NCBI GenBank assembly: GCA_018056725.1 | Contig: JAGPFF010000013.1 | Coordinates: 1 to 50,323, forward strand | DNA length: 50,323 bases | Direction of reading: 5' to 3' | Origin: Anaerolineaceae bacterium | GTDB lineage: Bacteria; Chloroflexota; Anaerolineae; Anaerolineales; Anaerolineaceae | In this document: positions 33,670 through 41,952 of the stretch, piece after piece | Numbering within the stretch: the stretch's first letter is position 1 | How the letters are laid out: each line of letters opens with the position of its first letter | Program-made: the position numbers and the translations under genes | The notes under the pieces: generated by a model | What the model was told of the DNA's origin: nothing | Database searches by the model: none | What the model saw: only the letters and a program-made list of their open reading frames with translations

Positions 33670-34658
33670 TATTCCAATGCCAGTGCCATACCAAGGATGG
33701 CGCCTAACAATCCAATCAACCAGAAACGCTGCACAATTTGCGTCTCACTCCACCCCAACAGCTCGAAATGGTGATGCAGGGGCGCCATCTTGAACAGTCG
33801 CTTCCCTTTTGTCAATCGGAAATACACAATTTGGAGCACCACACTGACGGCTTCACTTACCGGAATGATGGCGATCACCGGCAGCAGGATCCACTGACCG
33901 GTCATCAAAGCAATGACCCCGAGCACAGCTCCAAGCGAAAGCGAGCCGGTATCACCCATGATCATCATTGCCGGGTGAACATTGAACCATAAGAAACCGA
34001 ATAATGCCCCGACCAGCGTGAAGCAGAATCGAGCCACAAACGTGTTTCCCTGCATGATGGCGACCGCTCCATAAGCTGCAAACGCTGTGGCACAGATCAA
34101 GCCGGCAAGCCCATCCAGACCGTCGGTGAAATTGACTGCGTTAGACATGGCAACGATGATGAAGGTTGCCAGCGGAATGTACCAGACCCCAAGGTTGATT
34201 TCCATGTTCAACCCTGGCCAGAGCATATCAGGGACATTAAGGGTATTTTTGAGGATGAAAGCCGTGATGACGGCAAGGATGACCTGGAGGATAAATTTGG
34301 TGCGGGCACGCATCCCCAAGCCTCGACGTGGTCCTCGAATTCCTTCCCAGTCGTCCACAGCGCCCAGCAAGCCATAAGCCAGCATGACGCTCAACGGAAG
34401 GAGAACGGAACGCCCGAGCAAGTTCAACCCGAGAATCTGTGCTGCGTTGAGGAGAATTGTGATCAGCGCAACCGTGCCGATGATCACAATTCCACCCATG
34501 GTAGGGGTGCCCATCTTGGTGATATGGCTTTCCGGTCCCTCGACGCGGATGATTTTGCCTAACTTAAAGTGCTTGAGAACCCGCAGAAGAGGACCGCCCC
34601 AAATCACGGACAGAATGAATCCCAGACCACTGAGTGCAAGCACGAGAGATGTTTCCAT
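33669..34658 (-). CDS. mraY: Phospho-N-acetylmuramoyl-pentapeptide transferase MraY
   Basis: 329 residues, about ten membrane segments. It transfers phospho-MurNAc-pentapeptide to undecaprenyl phosphate to give lipid I. Cytoplasmic loops carry the catalytic motifs: MGTPTMGG near the N-terminus, AVDDWEGIRG (Asp-Asp pair), NFTDGLDGLAG (the DGLDGLA magnesium loop), MGDTGSLSLGA and PLHHHFELLGW. All are normal, so lipid I formation itself looks standard. The ATG overlaps the murF stop (TAATG). Confidence 0.96.
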   Translation of the reverse strand: METSLVLALSGLGFILSVIWGGPLLRVLKHFKLGKIIRVEGPESHITKMGTPTMGGIVIIGTVALITILLNAAQILGLNLLGRSVLLPLSVMLAYGLLGAVDDWEGIRGPRRGLGMRARTKFILQVILAVITAFILKNTLNVPDMLWPGLNMEINLGVWYIPLATFIIVAMSNAVNFTDGLDGLAGLICATAFAAYGAVAIMQGNTFVARFCFTLVGALFGFLWFNVHPAMMIMGDTGSLSLGAVLGVIALMTGQWILLPVIAIIPVSEAVSVVLQIVYFRLTKGKRLFKMAPLHHHFELLGWSETQIVQRFWLIGLLGAILGMALALE

Positions 34659-36079
34659 TACTCTTCAACCTCCAGGGCTTGGACGATGTTGTCCATACGC
34701 AAACTGTGTGCCCCTTTTACCAATACCACATCCCCCGGGCAGAGAATAGCATCGAGTTTACTCACTATTTCACTCTCATCATCGGAATGAAATGTTTTAT
34801 CGCCGGTGAGCCCTGCTTCGAGAGCAGCGTTCAGGATCAGATGAGCATTTTCTTGGTAGGTGATGAGATAATCCACAACCTCAGCGGCACGCATCCCCAC
34901 CTTCTGGTGACCGATCGCTTCATAGGGACCTAACTCGTTCATGCCTCCCAATACAGCGATTCTTCGTCCGGGTAATTCGTGCAGCAAATTCAAGGCGGCA
35001 AGCATGGATTCCGGTGAGGCGTTATAAGTATCATCCAGGAGGAGGGCATTTTGGCGGGTACGCACTACCACCAACCGCAGTTGGCTGGATGCCTGCTGCA
35101 GACCGGTGATGATTTCTCCCCAGGTTAGCCCTTCCACCAGTGCGACCGAAATTGCCCGCAGAATGGTATGAATTGAATGTCGACCGATCATTGGTGCATG
35201 AAGATTGAAAGTTTCTCCACCGTGGTGCAGCCGGAAGCGAACACCATTGAGACCGTCTGATTCGATCTCATCCGCCCACAGGTCGGAAGCTGGATCGAGA
35301 CCGTAGAAAAACAAACTGGCTTTGGTGAGGGAAGCCATCGGCATGATAAAAGGATCATCCCGATTCAAGATCGCCGTGCCTTCAGGTGATGGAGGGAGCG
35401 CCTGCACCAACTCACTCTTGCCCTTCGCGATGGCTTCCTGTGATTTGGCTCGGGAGGCGTGCACGGTGCCGATATTGGTTAACACTCCCACCTGGGGCTG
35501 GGCAATCTGGCAGAGCAGTTCAATATCACCGGGTTGGTAAAAACCCATCTCTAGAACCACACACTCGTAACCGGGTCCGAGCCGGAGGAGGGTGAGGGGG
35601 AGACCAATTTCGTTATTAAAATTGCCCTGATTCTTGAGGGTGTGATAGCGTTGGCTGAGAATTTCAGCACTAAGTTCTTTGGTAGTAGATTTTCCCACAC
35701 TGCCCGTAATGCCGATCACCCGGACCTGAAAACGACGGCGCCAGTAAGCAGCAATTTTCTGCAGTGCCCGGGTTGTATTCTCAACCTTCAAAGCAAAAGG
35801 CAGTGGCGGGAAGGAAGCATCTGGATCAAGAGGTTTGGTCAGGTCTACTAATTGAAATTCGTGAGGGATATCGGCTTCCACCAATGCGATATGCGCACCG
35901 TTGCGAAAGGCATCGGCAATGAAATTGTGCCCATCCGTTCTCTCGCCTTTAATGGCAATGAACATCGAACCTGGAATCGCATGGCGCGAATCCACAACCG
36001 CTTCGGTAATTTCCGGAGTCATGGTTGTGGGTCTGATTCCCTGTAATGCTTCAATTACATCTGCCAGCGTTAACATCAT
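34658..36079 (-). CDS. murF: UDP-N-acetylmuramoyl-tripeptide--D-alanyl-D-alanine ligase
   Basis: 473 residues. It adds D-Ala-D-Ala to the tripeptide precursor. GSVGKSTTKEL is the P-loop, QGNFNNEIGLPLTLLRL, VLEMGFYQPGDIELLC and LTNIGTVHASRAKSQEAIA form the central domain, and DDTYNASPESMLAAL the C-terminal ATP site. These features assign it to MurF rather than MurE. The first two codons are both ATG; GAGGA touches the first, so the second (36076) may be the true start. It follows ftsI by 6 nt where murE would normally lie. Confidence 0.95.
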   Translation of the reverse strand: MMLTLADVIEALQGIRPTTMTPEITEAVVDSRHAIPGSMFIAIKGERTDGHNFIADAFRNGAHIALVEADIPHEFQLVDLTKPLDPDASFPPLPFALKVENTTRALQKIAAYWRRRFQVRVIGITGSVGKSTTKELSAEILSQRYHTLKNQGNFNNEIGLPLTLLRLGPGYECVVLEMGFYQPGDIELLCQIAQPQVGVLTNIGTVHASRAKSQEAIAKGKSELVQALPPSPEGTAILNRDDPFIMPMASLTKASLFFYGLDPASDLWADEIESDGLNGVRFRLHHGGETFNLHAPMIGRHSIHTILRAISVALVEGLTWGEIITGLQQASSQLRLVVVRTRQNALLLDDTYNASPESMLAALNLLHELPGRRIAVLGGMNELGPYEAIGHQKVGMRAAEVVDYLITYQENAHLILNAALEAGLTGDKTFHSDDESEIVSKLDAILCPGDVVLVKGAHSLRMDNIVQALEVEE

Positions 36080-36085
36080 TCCTCA

Positions 36086-37855
36086 TTATTTTTCAGCGAG
36101 GCTTAACCGAACATCATCCGGAGGCAACCCCATCAATACCACGAGTTCCTGAACCACGTCATGAAAGACGGGAGCGGCAACAATTGAACCCCAAATGGAG
36201 GATCGGGGTTTTTCCAGCCAGATGTACACGATGAATTGCGGATCATCCACTGGTCCCCAGCCGATGAAGGAAGCATTCGTCTGGTTGCTGGTGTATTGAC
36301 CATTCACTGCAATTTCCGCGGTTCCGGTTTTTCCGGCAACGCGGTATCCTTCCACGAGCGCGTCGGAAGCTTCCTGTTCCAGTGAGATTGCCAGCATGTC
36401 GGTCAATGTTTTTGCCGTTTCAGCTGAAATTGGCGTTCCCACGACCTGCGGAGCAGTGTCGTATTGCTGACCGTTCTGGATGTAGGCTTTCAGCACGTGG
36501 GGAGCCATCATTTTACCATCATTGGCAATGGCTGACGCTGCGGTTAACAATTGAATGGGGGTTACTGCAAGACCCTGACCGAAGGAATTTGTTGCCAGGT
36601 TAATGGTGTACCAGGTGGGATCGCCAGGAACACTCAGTGGATAAACTTCCTCCCCTGCCAGATCAATATTAGTGCGGTGACCGATACCAAATCGTTCCAG
36701 GTAATCATAAAAACGCTCTGGTCCAAGCTGTGTAGCCACCCAGGAGAGGCAGACATTCAAAGAATGCTGCATACAGCCGATCATGTCCTGTTCGCCCCAT
36801 GCCCCGCGATCCCAGTTGTAAATCGTCCAGCCTCCGACCTCAATCTGACCGGTATCAAAGAAGGGCGTGTGCGGCGTCACCACTCCGGCATCGAGTGCCG
36901 CTGCCATGGTGATCACTTTGAACACTGACCCAGGCTCGTAGACCTGATTCACCGATTTGTTGTAAGAAGATCCAGCCGGGAAGTAATCATTGTAATTCCA
37001 GTAGGTGTTGGGATTCAAGCGGGGTGTATTCGCCATGGCGAGAATTTCGCCATTTCTGGGATTCATCACGATGATCGCGCCGCTGTCTGCTTTGTTCGCT
37101 GCAACAGCATGGTCAAGGATTTTTTCCATCGAGCGTTGAATCTCGCGGTCGATAGTCAGCACCAGGCTGGCACCTGGCGGAACGGTGGGAATTTCCTGCA
37201 TTTCGTAAGGATCGAGTGAAATCAATACATTTTTGCTCACTCCGCTGAGCAGGCTGCCGTACATTTCCTCCACACCGTAGTAGCCGGCGCCTTCTTTGCG
37301 ATCATAGAAGGTGAAAAAGCCAAGAACGTTGGATGCCAGATCCTGTTCCGGATAGGTTCGCTGCAGGTGCGGCGACCACACCAGACCGCGCAAAGATGGT
37401 TTGTTGGGGTCTGCCCCATACGGATTTTTATTCTCGTATTGCGTCTTCAGCTGACTTAACTCATCGATTTGTTCAGAAGTGATGAAATCCGCAAGCGTAA
37501 TGTAATTAAATCCTTCGGGCGGGTTGGTGGCGGATTTGAAAACGAATCCGTAATCCAATCCGAGCACTTTTGAGGTTGCCGCCGCGATGGCAGCAGGGTT
37601 CATCACAAATTTAATTTCGATTCCAACCTCATAAACCTCTTTATTTCCTGCCAGTAAATTCCCCCAGCGATCGTAGATATACCCACGCTCGGATTGAATT
37701 GTCCGGTTTTCATAGCCATAATTATTTGCCCAATCATTTAAAACTTCGGCATCAGCACTGTTTTGGATGCGTACCATTTGCACGAAAATGGCTACGGCAA
37801 ATAAGGTTAATACCGCGCCAAGGAAAGAATAACGTGGGAAGGAGGATTTTTTCAC
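36086..37855 (-). CDS. ftsI: Class B penicillin-binding protein (FtsI/PBP2 type)
   Basis: 589 residues. A membrane anchor (about 9-28), a PBP dimerisation (pedestal) domain (about 50-200, SERGYIYDRWGNLLA), then a transpeptidase domain. Catalytic motifs are intact: SVFK (Ser310-Lys313), SLN (365-367) and KTG (509-511). It crosslinks septal peptidoglycan outside the membrane as the FtsW partner. No PASTA repeats are present. It starts in a 4-nt overlap with the FtsL-like gene and ends 6 nt before murF. Confidence 0.95.
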   Translation of the reverse strand: MKKSSFPRYSFLGAVLTLFAVAIFVQMVRIQNSADAEVLNDWANNYGYENRTIQSERGYIYDRWGNLLAGNKEVYEVGIEIKFVMNPAAIAAATSKVLGLDYGFVFKSATNPPEGFNYITLADFITSEQIDELSQLKTQYENKNPYGADPNKPSLRGLVWSPHLQRTYPEQDLASNVLGFFTFYDRKEGAGYYGVEEMYGSLLSGVSKNVLISLDPYEMQEIPTVPPGASLVLTIDREIQRSMEKILDHAVAANKADSGAIIVMNPRNGEILAMANTPRLNPNTYWNYNDYFPAGSSYNKSVNQVYEPGSVFKVITMAAALDAGVVTPHTPFFDTGQIEVGGWTIYNWDRGAWGEQDMIGCMQHSLNVCLSWVATQLGPERFYDYLERFGIGHRTNIDLAGEEVYPLSVPGDPTWYTINLATNSFGQGLAVTPIQLLTAASAIANDGKMMAPHVLKAYIQNGQQYDTAPQVVGTPISAETAKTLTDMLAISLEQEASDALVEGYRVAGKTGTAEIAVNGQYTSNQTNASFIGWGPVDDPQFIVYIWLEKPRSSIWGSIVAAPVFHDVVQELVVLMGLPPDDVRLSLAEK

Positions 37856-38373
37856 CGCTTGACCTCCAATGCGCCCTCACTCAGCACATTGATCCCGGTA
37901 AAAAGCCAATCCCACAGCGACTCACGGTAAATGTACTTAACCAGCTGTTTTTCCGCTGGTTCCGTTCCTGGTGGTGTGGTCACCATCATCGTCTGCTTGC
38001 CGGCATAACCTGGAATGGTGAGATAAATGGCTTCTTCAGGCGAGATACGTTGAAAACCCATTTCAAGCGCCCGAGCTTCCATATTGGTGGCGGAGGTCAG
38101 GACTGCAATCTGCGCGCGAGTGTCGGCGATCTGCCGTTCAAGGTCGAGACGTTTGAGGTCGAGGCGGTAGGCTTCCAAACCGGCAGTGGCTGCCTGCCCA
38201 CTGATGCTGAGGTAAATTCCTGCAACGATTAACACCACAATCAAAGCAACTAAGAAACCCCCGACAACCTGAACCCGGCTTCGCCAGGGAGCCTGCTTAA
38301 ATGCCTGAGCCAGCCGGTTTTTTCGGTTGGTTTTAGCAGTCTTGGTATTGGATGCGTGTTTTGTTTCAGCCAT
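37852..38373 (-). CDS. ftsL: FtsL/DivIC-like single-pass division protein
   Basis: 173 residues. A basic cytoplasmic tail (1-33), one membrane segment (about 38-59), then a helical region with heptad-like spacing (about 65-105, LDLKRLDLERQIADTRAQ) that can form a coiled coil, and a non-helical C-terminal tail. This topology and the place between rsmH and ftsI fit FtsL, although sequence conservation in that family is too low for more than a positional call. It would form a complex with FtsQ and a DivIC/FtsB partner outside the membrane. It starts 8 nt after the rsmH stop and overlaps ftsI by 4 nt. Confidence 0.7.
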   Translation of the reverse strand: MAETKHASNTKTAKTNRKNRLAQAFKQAPWRSRVQVVGGFLVALIVVLIVAGIYLSISGQAATAGLEAYRLDLKRLDLERQIADTRAQIAVLTSATNMEARALEMGFQRISPEEAIYLTIPGYAGKQTMMVTTPPGTEPAEKQLVKYIYRESLWDWLFTGINVLSEGALEVKR

Positions 38374-38381
38374 CTTGTTGC

Positions 38382-39323
38382 CTATTTCTTCTCACAAACC
38401 CTTAATTTGGCACTTCGTGCCCTTGGATTTTCCGCCACTTCATTCTCATCAGCGAGGATTGGGTGGCGGGTTATTTCAATAATCGAAGCCTGGTGACCGC
38501 AAGTGCATACCGGTTGTTCCGGCGGGCAAATGCAATCACGGCTTTCCTGTTTGAAATACTGCTTTACGATGCGGTCCTCCAGCGAGTGAAAGGAGATCAC
38601 AGCCAGTCTTCCGCCGCTGTTGAGGGACTCCACTGCCTGGGGGAGAAAGGTTTCCAGGCGGTCAAGTTCGTGGTTGACTGCAATACGCAGCGCCTGAAAT
38701 GTCCGAGTGGCGGGGTGGATGCTGGAGGTTTTGCTGCGGTTAATCCTGGCAACGAGAGAGGCGAGTTCGAGTGTGGAATGGAACGGGCGATGCTCCACAA
38801 TGGCACGGGCAATACGGCGGGAATTTCGTTCTTCCCCATAACGCCAGAGGATATCCGCCAGTGTCTCTTCCGAGGAGGTATTGATCAGATCCTCTGCCGT
38901 GAGGGGTTGGGTTGGGTCAAAGCGCATGTCCAACGGACCGTCCTGCAGAAAAGAAAAGCCACGTTCCGCGGAGTCGATTTGCATCGAAGAAACCCCCAAA
39001 TCGAGCACAATTCCATCCACATGTTCCCAGCCAATGGAATCTAGCACCTGACGAAGCCCGGTGTAAGAAGAATGAACAAGATGAAACCGATTTTGGAATA
39101 AATTCAGGCGCTGGAAGGACAGTTCCAACGCCTGCGGGTCGACATCCAGACCAAGAAGTTGACCGTTTGGAGAACTCTCCTCAAGGATCCCCCGGGCATG
39201 ACCCCCGGCACCTACCGTCGCATCCACATAAAGCCCCGGACTTTTCGGACGTAAAGCAGATATGATTTGATGGTAAAGAACTGAGACATGCGGAGCAGAA
39301 GGCGCAGTGTCAGATTTATCCAT
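38382..39323 (-). CDS. rsmH: 16S rRNA m4C1402 methyltransferase RsmH
   Basis: 313 residues. It methylates N4 of C1402 in 16S rRNA with S-adenosylmethionine. HVSVLYHQIISAL opens the protein, VDATVGAGGHARGIL is the AdoMet-binding motif I, and DGIVLDLGVSSMQID and SFHSLEDRIVKQYFK are family signatures. A Cys cluster (CICPPEQPVCTCG) precedes the C-terminal NPRARSAKLRV. The ATG at 39323 starts 2 nt after the mraZ stop. The rsmH position second in a dcw cluster is canonical. Confidence 0.96.
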   Translation of the reverse strand: MDKSDTAPSAPHVSVLYHQIISALRPKSPGLYVDATVGAGGHARGILEESSPNGQLLGLDVDPQALELSFQRLNLFQNRFHLVHSSYTGLRQVLDSIGWEHVDGIVLDLGVSSMQIDSAERGFSFLQDGPLDMRFDPTQPLTAEDLINTSSEETLADILWRYGEERNSRRIARAIVEHRPFHSTLELASLVARINRSKTSSIHPATRTFQALRIAVNHELDRLETFLPQAVESLNSGGRLAVISFHSLEDRIVKQYFKQESRDCICPPEQPVCTCGHQASIIEITRHPILADENEVAENPRARSAKLRVCEKK

Positions 39324-39325
39324 GG

Positions 39326-39769
39326 TTAGATCGTCAGATCAAAATTCGATACCAGAGTGGCGGCTGAAGTAGGTCCTTCGCCTGCTTCCTCCATTTCTTT
39401 GTAAAGGTCAGGATTCCAGATTTCAATATCTTTGCCAATGCCCACAATAATGGCGGCAGTATCGAGCCGGGCAATTTCGCGCAGTGGTTGTGGTATGATG
39501 AAGCGCCCAGTTTTATCAAACTCAATCTGAGTGGCATTCGAGAAAATGAGACGGCGTAACTGCCGGGTATGAACATCGCCCATATTCATGGCATTAATTC
39601 GATCATAGAGGAGTTGAAAGCGGTTGGCGTCCATCACAAGAAGGTTTTGGTCAAAGCCATTAAGGAGAAAAGGTTGCTCACCGAGGAGTTCACGGTAAGA
39701 AACCGGGAACGTTAAGCGACCTTTTTCGTCTATATTGTGGAGGTAGCGACCAATGAAACCGTTGAACAT
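39326..39769 (-). CDS. mraZ: Transcriptional regulator MraZ
   Basis: 147 residues with two AbrB-like swapped-hairpin domains; FNGFIGRYLHNIDEKGRLTF at the N-terminus and FDKTGRFIIPQPLREIA in the middle are the two DNA-binding loops. MraZ represses the dcw operon through repeated short boxes ahead of its own gene. Four GTGG repeats lie at its own promoter. The ATG is preceded by AAAAGG within a short leader. It is the first gene of a 17-gene same-strand run to ftsZ, all read from this promoter. Confidence 0.95.
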   Translation of the reverse strand: MFNGFIGRYLHNIDEKGRLTFPVSYRELLGEQPFLLNGFDQNLLVMDANRFQLLYDRINAMNMGDVHTRQLRRLIFSNATQIEFDKTGRFIIPQPLREIARLDTAAIIVGIGKDIEIWNPDLYKEMEEAGEGPTSAATLVSNFDLTI

Positions 39770-39796
39770 TTATTCTACCTTTTCTTCTTACGCCAA

Positions 39797-39818
39797 ACGC
39801 CGGAAAGGCTTCCGGCGT
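39797..39818 (-). promoter_or_regulatory. Leader hairpin of mraZ mRNA
   Basis: A perfect 9-bp stem, 39797-39805 paired with 39810-39818, with a 4-nt loop, between the MraZ boxes and the mraZ start codon. On the minus strand only TTTGGCG follows, so full termination is unlikely. It could attenuate or stabilise the dcw transcript. Confidence 0.5.
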
Positions 39819-39819
39819 T

Positions 39820-39853
39820 CCACTTATTCCCACTTTTTACCACTTTCTTCCAC
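39820..39853 (-). promoter_or_regulatory. MraZ operator: four GTGG repeats at 10-bp spacing
   Basis: Read on the minus strand, GTGG occurs at 39853, 39843, 39833 and 39823, exactly 10 bp apart, mostly followed by A/T-rich 6-mers. MraZ in E. coli binds three TGGGN repeats separated by 5 nt; here the 10-bp period and T-G-G core are kept with a fourth copy. The array starts directly after the -10 box, so binding would block transcription start. Confidence 0.7.
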
Positions 39854-39882
39854 ATTATAGCGAAAAGTGAGGCAAAATACAA
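39854..39882 (-). promoter_or_regulatory. Promoter of the dcw operon (mraZ)
   Basis: On the minus strand TTGTAT (39877-39882), a 17-bp spacer and a perfect TATAAT (39854-39859). The expected start (about 39847) lies inside the GTGG array. Confidence 0.65.
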
Positions 39883-39960
39883 GTGTTTTGGCACGATTAA
39901 TGCAAGTTAAAGGGGATTTTTTGTCATCATTTCCCCTTCAATTTTGAAAGGAGACCTGTT

Positions 39961-40932
39961 ATGAAAAAACGAAGATTTTCTTTATCCTTTTTGGCAATAA
40001 GCCTGATCCTGTCCTTTCTGCTTGGCGGTTGTGTGACGGTCAATCCGGGGCTAACACCTGCGGCGCCGCCAATCGAATCGCAGGTACCTGTGCCAGACTC
40101 CGCCACGAAAGAGCCTGAGATTAAGGTTGCAACATCTGTTCCGGAACCCAGCCAACCTTTGCTTACCGAGGACGCCATCCTCAACATGCTGTATGATTCT
40201 GCGCTAGCACAGGCACCGGTGCCTCTGGTAAACGGGCGTTTTTCCGGAGAGATTAATGGGATGTCACTTACTGCGGTGGTGGAGCCGGGCATCGCTTTTG
40301 GGGATCTTAATCAGGATGGCATCCCGGATGGGGCATTACTGATCGCTGAAAATGCGGGTGGATCCGGGACTTTTGTTTCGTTATTGGTGGTTTATAGCTG
40401 GCAGGGGCAGTTTGTGGTTTCGCCTGCGGTAACCATTGATGACCGCCCGGTGATTAATTCAATGACAATAGATGAAGGCGTCGTAAAACTCAGTGCGCTC
40501 GTGCACGCACCGAACGATCCCATGGTGAGCCCCAGCACGTCCATTCAGTCCGAATACCGTTTATTTGGTGCGTCACTGGTGCAGAGCCAGCTTGTCTCTG
40601 CGTTTGCTGGCAGCGCTGAACATCGGATAATCATTGAAGCGCCCGTGGAAGGCGAGCAGGTGCAGAGTGCGTTCAATTTGCGCGGATCCATGCCTGTTGG
40701 ACCATTTGAAAACACGCTAAAACTGACCATTCTGGATGAAAGTGGGAATGTGCTGCTGGAAGAAGGATTCATGGTACAGGCAGAAGATATGGGATTACCA
40801 GCCCTTTTTGATTCACCCGTCGTTGTGCCGGAGGGTTCTGCCGGAACACGTTTACTGGTGACTTTAAGTGAAATCAGTATGGCTGATGGCAAACCGATGG
40901 CGGTTGAATCGGTGATGGTGATCAGGCAGTAA
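39961..40932 (+). CDS. Lipoprotein with C-terminal Gmad2-like domain
   Basis: 323 residues. The signal peptide ends in lipobox LLGGC (Cys23), followed by a Pro/Thr-rich linker. The middle has FGDLNQDGIPDGALLI, which resembles an FG-GAP or EF-like calcium loop. The last part (about 222-323), from IIIEAPVEGEQVQSAFNLRG, resembles the immunoglobulin-like Gmad2 domain found with spore-germination and other surface lipoproteins. It should be anchored outside the membrane. No enzyme motif is visible, so its function is unknown. AAAGGAGACC lies 6 nt before the ATG. It diverges from mraZ and ends at a strong terminator. Confidence 0.7.
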   Translation: MKKRRFSLSFLAISLILSFLLGGCVTVNPGLTPAAPPIESQVPVPDSATKEPEIKVATSVPEPSQPLLTEDAILNMLYDSALAQAPVPLVNGRFSGEINGMSLTAVVEPGIAFGDLNQDGIPDGALLIAENAGGSGTFVSLLVVYSWQGQFVVSPAVTIDDRPVINSMTIDEGVVKLSALVHAPNDPMVSPSTSIQSEYRLFGASLVQSQLVSAFAGSAEHRIIIEAPVEGEQVQSAFNLRGSMPVGPFENTLKLTILDESGNVLLEEGFMVQAEDMGLPALFDSPVVVPEGSAGTRLLVTLSEISMADGKPMAVESVMVIRQ

Positions 40933-41006
40933 TGGTTTAGGCTTCATTAGAAGTAGCGACCAAGAGTCCTGCAATAACTACTTTGGTTGATGAAATGGAT
41001 AATAAG

Positions 41007-41036
41007 AGGGTGTGAGAAAAATCTCACACCCTTTTT
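41007..41036 (+). terminator. Rho-independent terminator between convergent lipoprotein genes
   Basis: An 11-bp perfect stem AGGGTGTGAGA (41007-41017) with TCTCACACCCT (41022-41032), an AAAA loop and TTTTT. It mainly serves the plus-strand gene; the reverse direction has a weaker T-run. Confidence 0.85.
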
Positions 41037-41060
41037 CTGACGGATGGTGGTCTCTGACAT

Positions 41061-41582
41061 TTAGCTGTCAAATTCTCCGATTTCTTCGCCATTGACAAAA
41101 ACCTGATACGTTCCCGAGGGATAGCTGCCGAGAGAGACCGTTTCCTCAAAGGGCTCCAAAACCTGGACACAAATGGCTTCAGCACCCACAACGGAATAAA
41201 CTTCGACATTGATCCGGTTCAGCTCATCCGGATCATTAAGGACAACCCGCAACTGGTGGCAGGGTGTGGGGAGACTTCCAGCGATGATCAGATTAATCTG
41301 TGGCGGGAAACTTTCCAGAATCAGTAATTGCGTAGAGTCGATGAAAACACTGGCGCGGTTCAGGTTCGCACCAGCAGGATCAAGCGGGATGTGATTCTCA
41401 CCGGGTTGGAGGGTGGAGATAGGGCTTGGTTCCGGGTTGAGAGGCAATTCAGTGTGGATAGGCTGACTCGTGTTTGACGGAGGCACTTCCCCGATGGGTT
41501 CGAGGGTTAGTGCGGGGGATGGGTTCACAGTGCAGGAAACGAGTAAGAGAAAACTAAAGATCAATAGGAATTGTTTTCGCAT
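41061..41582 (-). CDS. Small secreted lipoprotein, unknown
   Basis: 173 residues, not recognised. The signal peptide ends in lipobox LLVSC (Cys17), then a Pro/Ser/Thr-rich spacer to about residue 65. A compact C-terminal part (about 75-173) is likely beta-rich. It holds two Cys (TPCHQLRV and EAICVQVLEP) that could form a disulfide and ends in YQVFVNGEEIGEF. The layout suggests an extracytoplasmic immunoglobulin-like domain. GAGGAG precedes the ATG. It converges with the Gmad2-like lipoprotein and shares its terminator region. Confidence 0.65.
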   Translation of the reverse strand: MRKQFLLIFSFLLLVSCTVNPSPALTLEPIGEVPPSNTSQPIHTELPLNPEPSPISTLQPGENHIPLDPAGANLNRASVFIDSTQLLILESFPPQINLIIAGSLPTPCHQLRVVLNDPDELNRINVEVYSVVGAEAICVQVLEPFEETVSLGSYPSGTYQVFVNGEEIGEFDS

Positions 41583-41952
41583 TTTGTTCTCCTCAACCTT
41601 AATAACGAAGATTCGCCCCGGATTGTTCCATCTTCATCACCTTCATTAAATCATTCCATGACGGTGGAATCGCGAAAAAATGACGAGAAAATTCAAAATT
41701 GATCTTAAAAATGACTTGAAACATGATACGTTGACAAAAAATCACTATATAATAATAGAAAGAAAGTGCAGTTCAGTTGTTTATGATCGGATTTTGTTGC
41801 AGTATTTTCCTGTCAACAATACTGATCAGTTAACAGGTAATTCAGCATTCTTTTACAACTTGTTGATCGGAATATAAGGAGGTGAAATAAACATCGATTG
41901 ACTTTTCTGTTTGCCGGGCTTTTTGAAGGACCTACTTTCCATTGGAGGAAAA
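41583..41952. other. AT-rich 370-bp divergent region before the protease
   Basis: TTGACA (41731-41736) with TAATAG 16 bp downstream (41753-41758) or the closer TATAAT (41748-41753) may be the protease promoter, giving a leader near 190 nt. The leader holds the inverted repeat CAGTATT/AATACTG, the palindrome ACTGATCAGT, and AAGGAGGTGA (41876-41885), a perfect anti-SD match with no ATG, GTG or TTG at normal spacing. A 65-codon frame (41680-41877) is not supported. Confidence 0.45.

Noticed and set aside
41680..41877. 65-codon plus-strand frame between two secreted-protein genes
   Set aside because: No ribosome-binding site at its ATG, very AT-rich and low-complexity composition (Lys/Asn/Ile), and it spans the likely promoter of the protease gene.
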